This document shows, piece by piece, positions 1 to 5,176 of a stretch of 5,176 nucleotides of DNA (its first letter is position 1; every line of letters starts with the position of its first letter). A program made the position numbers and the translations under genes. The notes beneath the pieces are model-generated. The model was not told the origin of the DNA and ran no database searches. It was given only the letters and a program-made list of their open reading frames with translations. The DNA is taken from positions 1-5,176 of the forward strand of contig CAZGOS010000216.1 in NCBI GenBank assembly GCA_964527795.1. Direction: 5' to 3'. Origin of the DNA: SMXL01 sp964527795 (GTDB lineage: Bacteria; Bacteroidota; Rhodothermia; Rhodothermales; UBA10348).

Positions 1-1286
1 CCCGGCGGTGGCGGTGGGTCCGGAAGCACATCAGGATTTGAAAGCGTACCCTCAACGGCCGGTTTTCGCGCGTCATCACCAGGAACGATGGGTGACTCGA
101 CGCTTATTCCCAGATTGCCGAGTCGGTCCGATACAGGGTCAAAAGGCGATACGATCAGCGGCTCGAGCTCCTGGGCACTCGACAGTGCATTGGTGCTCGG
201 GCCGAACGTTGCATCCATGCCCAATGCGGTCTCTGTTTTCGCCCCTGCCGCGTTGAAATTCGGATCGAGAAGCGTGGCCTGTTCGAAAAACGCCGCTGCC
301 GCGCCGAAATCCTGTTGATCCTCGCTCGCCAGTCCTCGGCTATATGCAAGAAATGCCTGCAGATTCCGAGTTGGAACCTCGTCGATCGCGTTCTGCTCTG
401 CCTCAGTCAGCTCAATTCCCAGGTCTGCCAGAAGTGCGAATACAATACGCTTCTCCAGCCGGAAGAAATTTTCCAACTCATCCGTCTGACTCGGCAGAGT
501 CCGGACTTCAGCCGAATTCGTCTCCACATGCGCAGCTACTACCTGCAGACTATTGTCGGAAAGCACGTTGTACGTCCCGCTGACAACGCGGCCCGCCCGC
601 AACAGGCGTCCCGCACGCGGAGCCGTCGCGGGGTCGACGTACCCGGAACCACCGAATTCAATCTCATCCAGCAATGCCTGCAGTCGAACCCGTTCGACGA
701 CATTGAGTCTGGACACCTTGATTAGATCCAGCGTAAACCATTCCGCAAGGCCGCGTCCGATATTCGCGTACGACTCGTTGCTACCCTGGTACTCAAGCGC
801 AAAGACCGCAATCGCATTCTGGACGACGTCACCGGCTGAAATATTCTCTTCCTCAGCGACGCGTGCCCGCATCTCTTCCTGTGCAATATCCCGGATCAGA
901 GATGAATAGCGACCGGACATGAGTCGCCGATATGGATTCCCTGACGGAAGATCCGTAAAGGTCTCATATAGGCGGAGCGCCGTATCGGTCTTGCCGAGCG
1001 ACTCATTTGCAAGCGCAAGATAGAAAAGCAGCTTTGCTTCGCGACTTCCCAGCGCATAGGCGTCCTTCAAGTACCGATTTGCCTCAATCGGATTGCCGGT
1101 CCGCATATAGATGGCTCCAAGATCACGAAGTGCATCGGTCGACTGTGGATTTGACCGTAGCGTTTGCTCCAGACTTGCGATCCGGGGGCCGTAATCGGAC
1201 AGCTTCTCGTCCAGGCGGACGCTCGCGCATGCTGCCATGAATACGCAAAGCCACACGAGGAGGAGTTTTCGAAAAATGAAACTCAC
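1..1286 (-). CDS. TPR-CsgG-TPR lipoprotein, 3' end cut by window edge
   Basis: This is a predicted envelope lipoprotein. The frame is open from a GTG at 1286-1284 to the left edge, giving 428 complete codons and no stop. An in-frame TAA at 1298-1296 lies four codons upstream, so no earlier start is possible. The N-terminus is a lipoprotein signal: R6 and K7, a hydrophobic stretch, then FMAAC with the lipidated Cys at residue 20. Ala follows the Cys, not the Asp that retains lipoproteins in the inner membrane of E. coli, so the outer membrane is likely. Two TPR-like helical pairs cover about residues 52-112. A CsgG-type domain spans about 155-293, with VVERVRL at 196-202 and AGRLLRAGRVVSG at 225-237. 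Another TPR-like unit lies at about 308-350 (AFFEQATLLDPNFNAAGA). A low-complexity tail follows, with PPPPP at the edge. No Shine-Dalgarno is visible. It is a paralogue of the secreted protein encoded at 1532-2575. The precise function is unknown. Confidence 0.88.
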   Translation of the reverse strand, partial: MSFIFRKLLLVWLCVFMAACASVRLDEKLSDYGPRIASLEQTLRSNPQSTDALRDLGAIYMRTGNPIEANRYLKDAYALGSREAKLLFYLALANESLGKTDTALRLYETFTDLPSGNPYRRLMSGRYSSLIRDIAQEEMRARVAEEENISAGDVVQNAIAVFALEYQGSNESYANIGRGLAEWFTLDLIKVSRLNVVERVRLQALLDEIEFGGSGYVDPATAPRAGRLLRAGRVVSGTYNVLSDNSLQVVAAHVETNSAEVRTLPSQTDELENFFRLEKRIVFALLADLGIELTEAEQNAIDEVPTRNLQAFLAYSRGLASEDQQDFGAAAAFFEQATLLDPNFNAAGAKTETALGMDATFGPSTNALSSAQELEPLIVSPFDPVSDRLGNLGISVESPIVPGDDARKPAVEGTLSNPDVLPDPPPPP

Positions 1287-1531
1287 GGCAAACGTTTACG
1301 ATATCGTTCGGGACAGGCCGGATGCGCACGAACAATAACCGGATTCCTACGCCAGGTCCGTCCGAGAAAGTCTCTAGGTGGGAATGATTTCATCTTACGT
1401 CAGACACATGAGCAAATCAAGCGAACGTGCTCGATATGTATTAGCGCCATACGAGTTACGGGCCGCTCACTGACTCGAAGATCTCTGTGATCCCATGCGG
1501 TCGAACGATAAATCTGAAGCGAGGTCAGGAT
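1287..1531. other. 245-bp non-coding gap between the two CsgG-domain genes
   Basis: No credible gene was seen on either strand. The open frames here are short and lack family-like composition or a good ribosome binding site. Read on the minus strand, it holds the 3' flank of the secreted protein gene and the presumed 5' leader of the lipoprotein gene. I found no strong hairpin followed by a T run, so there is no convincing intrinsic terminator. The only regulatory candidate is the promoter-like pair at 1392-1420. The gap is much larger than the other gene junctions in the window (11 and 61 bp). Confidence 0.7.
1392..1420 (-). promoter_or_regulatory. candidate sigma70-like promoter for the lipoprotein gene
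   Basis: On the minus strand, TTGATT (1420-1415) and TAAGAT (1397-1392) are separated by exactly 17 bases. Each hexamer matches the sigma70 consensus at four of six positions. Transcription would start near 1385 and leave a leader of about 100 bases before the GTG at 1286. The match is modest and a chance occurrence is possible. If the host belongs to Bacteroidota, its primary sigma factor prefers a different consensus. Confidence 0.33.
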
Positions 1532-2575
1532 CTAATTCAGGCTGTGTTTCAGACTGGTAACGCGAAGAGCGGCTTGCGCGTAGCTCGGATCGTACGTCAG
1601 GGCCTCCTGAAATTTATTGTAGGCCGCCGCAATTTGATCCTGTTCCAGTAGCTGAACGCCTGCCTGATAGGACATCATGGCGTCCAGGTTGCGGCTTTCG
1701 CCCATTTCCTCAATAACGTTTTCGTCCAGCGTTACGTTGATCGCATGCGCAATTTTCAGGCTGAGCTCTTTCGTCAAATCAAATACGTCATTCAGCCGAC
1801 CGTTAACGTCATCACCGAGCAGGACCTCCGACGTTTCAATCTTCACCATGCGTACGCCGATATCAATGCGTTTTCCGATAACGCTGAAATTGCCGAAAAG
1901 CACCGATTGCGCGCCAAGGAGCTTGCCAACTCTTACAGCCGTCTGCTGATCGACCAGGTTCCCGTCTTTCTGCAGTTTCAGTTCATCCAGGATGAACTTG
2001 AGACGTTCTCGCTCGACCACCTTCAGGTCGACTGAACCATTCAGGAAATTGATCATTTTCGACGCAAGATGTGCACTCAGAAGCTCATACTGCGCTGGAT
2101 CAGATCCGATCGATCCGTTCGTAAAATCTACGATTGCAATTGTCTGTATGCGATCGTTCGCCCTCTCCACTTCATAACCACCCGTCTTTTCTTTGCGAAC
2201 ATCGTAGTAAATATTCATCAGGTCCAGCCGTTCAGCGTTTGCATCGAATTCGGCAAGAGGTGGCTCCAGGTTCAGCAAATCCCTGATGGAAGACCTGGCC
2301 TCTGCCTCCATTCGCTTGGCGACATAGAGACGCGCCAGATACTGATACGCCTGCACTCTCGACCCTACGTCCGAAGCCGTGCTTCCGGCGATCTCCGAAA
2401 AAAGTTCGATCGCCTTGTCAAAATCCGCTTCATCATATGCCTCAATCGCTTCCGGCAGCGGACCCGTCTGTGACCACGCAGGAAACGAAAACGTCAGTGT
2501 GAGAGTGAATAATGTTATGATGCGTCGAAAAAACGCCGTATTTACCTGGCATTGAGACAATTGATGCGTTGTCAT
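1532..2575 (-). CDS. secreted TPR-CsgG-TPR protein
   Basis: This is a predicted exported protein of 347 residues. I chose the ATG at 2575 because GAGGTG lies six bases upstream. An in-frame GTG at 2584 would add three residues, but it sits inside that ribosome binding site. The signal peptide has Arg17-Arg18, a hydrophobic stretch at about 19-32 and a probable cleavage after A-W-S (33-35). No lipobox Cys is present, so the mature protein should be periplasmic or peripherally attached. TPR-like helices occupy about 41-105. A CsgG domain spans about 143-287, with the family-typical VVERERL (186-192) and VGKLLGAQ (216-223). A C-terminal TPR-like unit lies at about 295-343. The CsgG core runs straight through the sites where curli CsgG carries its pore hairpins, so pore formation is unlikely. 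The gene begins 11 bp after the kinase stop, suggesting coupled expression. A role as envelope partner of the kinase is inferred from context only. Confidence 0.88.
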   Translation of the reverse strand: MTTHQLSQCQVNTAFFRRIITLFTLTLTFSFPAWSQTGPLPEAIEAYDEADFDKAIELFSEIAGSTASDVGSRVQAYQYLARLYVAKRMEAEARSSIRDLLNLEPPLAEFDANAERLDLMNIYYDVRKEKTGGYEVERANDRIQTIAIVDFTNGSIGSDPAQYELLSAHLASKMINFLNGSVDLKVVERERLKFILDELKLQKDGNLVDQQTAVRVGKLLGAQSVLFGNFSVIGKRIDIGVRMVKIETSEVLLGDDVNGRLNDVFDLTKELSLKIAHAINVTLDENVIEEMGESRNLDAMMSYQAGVQLLEQDQIAAAYNKFQEALTYDPSYAQAALRVTSLKHSLN

Positions 2576-2581
2576 CGCGTC

Positions 2582-2587
2582 CACCTC
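2582..2587 (-). promoter_or_regulatory. Shine-Dalgarno GAGGTG overlapping the kinase stop codon
   Basis: GAGGTG on the minus strand perfectly matches the core complement of the 16S rRNA 3' end and stands six bases before ATG 2575. Its first G is the last base of the kinase TAG stop (2589-2587). This decides the start of the secreted protein in favour of ATG 2575 over GTG 2584. It also implies that ribosomes finishing the kinase can reinitiate on the next gene. Confidence 0.75.
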
Positions 2588-4326
2588 TATTGTTGCACTA
2601 GTCTGAAAGACAATCCTTTTTTTAGCTGCCTGTTGAAGCTCGCCTCGATCGTAATTGTCGTATCCGGGGGGTTGGACAGGTAACCGTCTTTCTCAACTCG
2701 AACCTTGTACGTCCCGGGTCCCAACGTGCCGAAAAACGGCGTTTCACCAACAAAATTCTCATCTATGAAAACAACGCTCGATGGCGTCGTTGAGATTGTT
2801 ATCGCCGCTTCAAAGTACACGACGATTTCTTTTGTCCGACCAGGCGCCACATAAAGAGTTGTATCCGCTGTTCCAAACGTACTTGATCTGAAACTTATCG
2901 TATGGGTACCGGCGGGCGTACGATATGATTCCTGTGACGGCACGCTCCTGTTGTCGACAAAAGCGGCGCCGTCCGGAATGGCCCGTAGAACAAACATGCC
3001 CGGCGGTAGTGGTGGTTCGACAGCATCAGCGTTAGCCCCACCTGCATCGCCCGCGACATCAACGTCACCGTCTCCGGCCTCAACACCTGTTCCTTCAGGA
3101 TTCAATTCCAGGAGATGGAAGAGACCCGCTCCAAGTACCGTGTCCACGGACACGTAACCGTGCAATTCGACGCGAACAGGCACGTTCTCGACGTCACTGT
3201 CGAGTTCATGCTCGTCGATCGGTGTCATTCCGATCAGATTCCCGGCCAAATACACATTCGCACTGTCGGGAATGGAATTCAGTGAAAAGAGATTCACGGG
3301 TGGTGGTTTCGAACCCTGATAAAATACGTAGGCCGCGATCACCACAATCGCGACAAGAACGGTCCCCCCTGTCCACCAGACCTTCTTTCTCCTCGATTCC
3401 GTCGGTACGGATTTCGAACGAGCTGGCATCGTCGAAGCGACGGTCTTCGCAGCCGCGCCGGACGATGGTCCCGGCATCATTCTGGTCGCCGACGTATCGA
3501 CATAATGTGACTCAAATGACTCAATGTCCACCAGCATCTCGGTAGCGTCCATATACCGCTTGTCGCGGTCCTTCTCGAGCACCCGAGCAACGATCGTCTT
3601 GATCTCATCCGGGAGCTCCGCCTGGAACCGATCGGGAAACGAGAGCGGTTCATTCATGATGGCATACATGACGGACGCCTCATACGCAGCATCAAATGGC
3701 CGCAAGCCGGTTAATAGTTCGTAAAAAACGACGCCGAGGGACCATAAATCGCTTCGCTGATCTACTTCCTCCCCCTGGATCTGCTCGGGCGACATGTAGT
3801 AGAGCGTGCCTATGATGCCCTGGGTCATCGTCTTCGTCATATCCGCCTGGCTCATTTTCGCCAGGCCGAAATCCGTCACCTTGACCTCTCCCTGTCGAGA
3901 GATCATGATGTTGGGCGGCTTGATGTCTCGGTGTACGACGCCCGCGCTATGGGCATCCTGGAACGCCCGCAGGAGCTGCTTGATAATGGAAAGCGTGCGG
4001 GATAAGGAAAGGACGCCCTCCTGCATCCGGTCGGACAGGTCACCTCCGTCGACATATTCCATGACGATAAAAAGGCCGTGCTCGGTCTTCCTGAAAGCAT
4101 GGATCGCGACGATGTTGGGGCTGTTGATTTTTGCGAGCGTGCGGGCCTCGGACTGGAAACGGCGTACAAAGGCCTCGTCTCGCGACATCGAAGGATTGAT
4201 CACCTTGAGGGCGACCTCACGCGAAAGCGCCACGTCTTCGGCCTTGTAGACGATCCCCATGCCACCTCTGCCGATCACCCCCTGGATCAGATATCCGTCT
4301 ACTTCCTGTCCAATCTCAAGCTGCAT
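2587..4326 (-). CDS. transmembrane Ser/Thr protein kinase with three PEGA-type modules
   Basis: This is a 579-residue Hanks-type kinase, expected to transfer phosphate from ATP to Ser/Thr of cytoplasmic proteins. The kinase domain spans about residues 11-273 and all catalytic motifs are intact: glycine loop GRGGMG (19-24), VALK with Lys41, helix-C Glu60, HRDIKPPN with Asp134 and Asn139, DFG (152-154), SPE (179-181), Asp193 and Arg257. The activation segment carries Thr164, Thr166 and Thr168, plausible autophosphorylation sites. A juxtamembrane stretch ends in RRKK (312-315), followed by one membrane helix at about 317-336, placing the kinase inside and the C-terminus outside. The outside part holds PEGA-type beta modules at about 344-397, 445-505 and 507-572. 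A low-complexity Gly/Ala/Asp/Val linker (about 410-442) lies between the first and second. The first and third modules keep the G-x-TP signature; the second has lost it. The start is supported by AGGGG seven bases upstream. It lies between its likely antagonist phosphatase and a CsgG-domain gene. Confidence 0.96.
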   Translation of the reverse strand: MQLEIGQEVDGYLIQGVIGRGGMGIVYKAEDVALSREVALKVINPSMSRDEAFVRRFQSEARTLAKINSPNIVAIHAFRKTEHGLFIVMEYVDGGDLSDRMQEGVLSLSRTLSIIKQLLRAFQDAHSAGVVHRDIKPPNIMISRQGEVKVTDFGLAKMSQADMTKTMTQGIIGTLYYMSPEQIQGEEVDQRSDLWSLGVVFYELLTGLRPFDAAYEASVMYAIMNEPLSFPDRFQAELPDEIKTIVARVLEKDRDKRYMDATEMLVDIESFESHYVDTSATRMMPGPSSGAAAKTVASTMPARSKSVPTESRRKKVWWTGGTVLVAIVVIAAYVFYQGSKPPPVNLFSLNSIPDSANVYLAGNLIGMTPIDEHELDSDVENVPVRVELHGYVSVDTVLGAGLFHLLELNPEGTGVEAGDGDVDVAGDAGGANADAVEPPLPPGMFVLRAIPDGAAFVDNRSVPSQESYRTPAGTHTISFRSSTFGTADTTLYVAPGRTKEIVVYFEAAITISTTPSSVVFIDENFVGETPFFGTLGPGTYKVRVEKDGYLSNPPDTTITIEASFNRQLKKGLSFRLVQQ

Positions 4327-4333
4327 TTATCAA

Positions 4334-4338
4334 CCCCT
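4334..4338 (-). promoter_or_regulatory. Shine-Dalgarno AGGGG of the kinase gene
   Basis: AGGGG on the minus strand lies seven bases upstream of the kinase ATG (4326). The intervening bases TTGATAA contain in-frame TGA and TAA stops immediately before the ATG. The kinase therefore cannot start further upstream in this frame. Confidence 0.65.
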
Positions 4339-4387
4339 GAATTCGAGGAATTTCATACTCCAGGAACAATGCACGTTACCCGTTTCA

Positions 4388-5155
4388 TCAAGATACCTCT
4401 ACGAGCACAGCCGTGATATTGTCCGGTCCTCCCTGTAGGTTCGCCAGTTTTACAAGCTCATCGCAGGCCGTTTGAACATCGTTGGTTCTTACCGTTTCTG
4501 CAATCTGCTCGTTCGACACAACGGCCAGACCGTCTGAACAGATCAGAATGCGCTCACCGGAATGAGGTTTGGGTATTTCAAATATATCAGGATTTGTAGA
4601 CGGCCTTACCCCTATGGCCTGCACTAAATTATGCCTCCTCGGATCATTCATGGCCTCACCTTCAGTCAGTACACCCTCCCGGATCAGTTCATTGACATAC
4701 GTGTGATCCCGTGTCAGCTGAATCATGTTCTGCTTTTCGATCCGGTAGGCTCGACTGTCTCCGACGTGCCCGATCCAGAATCTACCATCGCTCACGGCCA
4801 GTGCGGTACAGGTTGTCCCCATAGCCGTTCCCGCTCCGAAGCGTTGGGAGTGATCATAGATCTCTTCATTCGCGGCCTCGAAAGCACGCTTCAGCCGAGC
4901 GCCGGGTTCACCCGAAGTATCGCCAAAAAAAACTTCCCGGACGGTTTCAACCGCCATGGCGCTCGCTTCACTGCCGCGATCGTGACCGCCCATGCCGTCT
5001 GCTACGATGTAGAGCCGTTCGCGGGACCCGTTCGCAGCGTCGGATGTGAAAACACCGAACGAATCCTGGTTTTCTGTCCGCATTATGCCTACGTGCGTCT
5101 GCGAACCGACAGCGAACGCACTTCCTGACCGATTCTTCCACCTAGGAAATTTCAT
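4388..5155 (-). CDS. PP2C/PPM-family Ser/Thr protein phosphatase
   Basis: This is a 255-residue metal-dependent protein phosphatase, the usual length for stand-alone bacterial PrpC/Stp-type enzymes. It is expected to hydrolyse phospho-Ser/Thr using two Mn/Mg ions and thereby oppose the neighbouring kinase. The ordered motifs are RTENQD (26-31, Asp31), VADGMGGH (51-58, Asp53 and Gly54), GTTCTALAV (about 113-121), VGDSRAYR (131-138, Asp133), CSDGL (206-210, Asp208) and GGPDN (242-246, Asp245). All core metal ligands are present. The first motif reads NQD where NED is commonest; the metal-binding Asp is kept. There is no signal peptide or membrane helix, so it is cytoplasmic. It ends in tandem TGA TGA stops, 61 bp before the kinase, consistent with one operon. 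No clear Shine-Dalgarno precedes ATG 5155, and only 21 bases of upstream sequence are visible, so the promoter is not seen. The start fits the family, since the first motif begins about 25 residues in. Confidence 0.95.
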   Translation of the reverse strand: MKFPRWKNRSGSAFAVGSQTHVGIMRTENQDSFGVFTSDAANGSRERLYIVADGMGGHDRGSEASAMAVETVREVFFGDTSGEPGARLKRAFEAANEEIYDHSQRFGAGTAMGTTCTALAVSDGRFWIGHVGDSRAYRIEKQNMIQLTRDHTYVNELIREGVLTEGEAMNDPRRHNLVQAIGVRPSTNPDIFEIPKPHSGERILICSDGLAVVSNEQIAETVRTNDVQTACDELVKLANLQGGPDNITAVLVEVS

Positions 5156-5176
5156 TGTAATCGTGGGACCCGCTAC

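Noticed and set aside
1123..1335. Minus-strand 70-codon frame overlapping the lipoprotein start
   Set aside because: It is out of frame with the lipoprotein, whose signal peptide, TPR and CsgG domains are unambiguous. The Arg/Pro-rich composition is typical of a shadow frame.
1442..1481. Possible hairpin CGAGT...ACTCG downstream of the secreted protein gene (minus strand)
   Set aside because: It has only a five-base stem, a 16-base loop and no following T run, which is insufficient for an intrinsic terminator.
1164..1490. Plus-strand open frame of 108 codons across the gap and the lipoprotein start
   Set aside because: It overlaps the antisense of a clear lipoprotein signal, has no ribosome binding site and has no recognisable domain.
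4330..4356. Mini-ORF MKFLEFRG just upstream of, and in frame with, the kinase (TGA TAA ATG)
   Set aside because: Its only GGAG lies one base before its ATG, too close for initiation, and the AGGGG inside it serves the kinase. It is probably chance, so it is not called as a leader peptide.
4381..4440. Tandem TGA TGA at the phosphatase end as a possible recoding site
   Set aside because: The family's C-terminal GGPDN motif and final strand are complete before the stops, so this is ordinary termination.
4631..5128. Plus-strand 165-codon frame opposite the phosphatase
   Set aside because: It is antisense to a phosphatase with all family motifs, and its translation shows no domain-like pattern.

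Overview
The window is compact bacterial DNA of moderate GC content. All four recognisable genes lie on the minus strand. In transcription order, from high to low coordinates, they are: a PP2C/PPM-family protein phosphatase (4388-5155); a transmembrane Ser/Thr protein kinase with three extracytoplasmic PEGA-type modules (2587-4326); a secreted TPR-CsgG-TPR protein (1532-2575); and a lipoprotein with the same TPR-CsgG-TPR layout (1-1286). The lipoprotein starts at GTG and runs off the left edge of the window.

The lipobox protein, the CsgG-type domains and the PEGA kinase point to a diderm (Gram-negative-type) bacterium. The combination would suit the FCB group (for example Rhodothermota/Balneolota relatives) or a Gemmatimonadota-like lineage, but nothing here fixes the taxon. 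Two genes have good Shine-Dalgarno sequences (AGGGG before the kinase, GAGGTG before the secreted protein). The phosphatase and the lipoprotein show none.

Layout: the phosphatase and kinase are 61 bp apart. The kinase stop codon overlaps the ribosome binding site of the secreted protein, so the first three genes are probably co-transcribed. A 245-bp non-coding gap (1287-1531) separates the secreted protein from the lipoprotein. It holds a candidate sigma70-like promoter (1392-1420), so the lipoprotein may have its own transcription start.

Working model (inference): a kinase/phosphatase pair sets the phosphorylation state of unknown cytoplasmic targets. The PEGA modules look out into the periplasm or envelope, and the two CsgG-domain paralogues are envelope partners or outputs of the same pathway. 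Both CsgG domains appear to lack the membrane-inserting hairpins of the curli secretion pore, so they are more likely scaffolds, sensors or regulators than channels. No RNA genes, mobile elements, CRISPR arrays or long repeats were seen.
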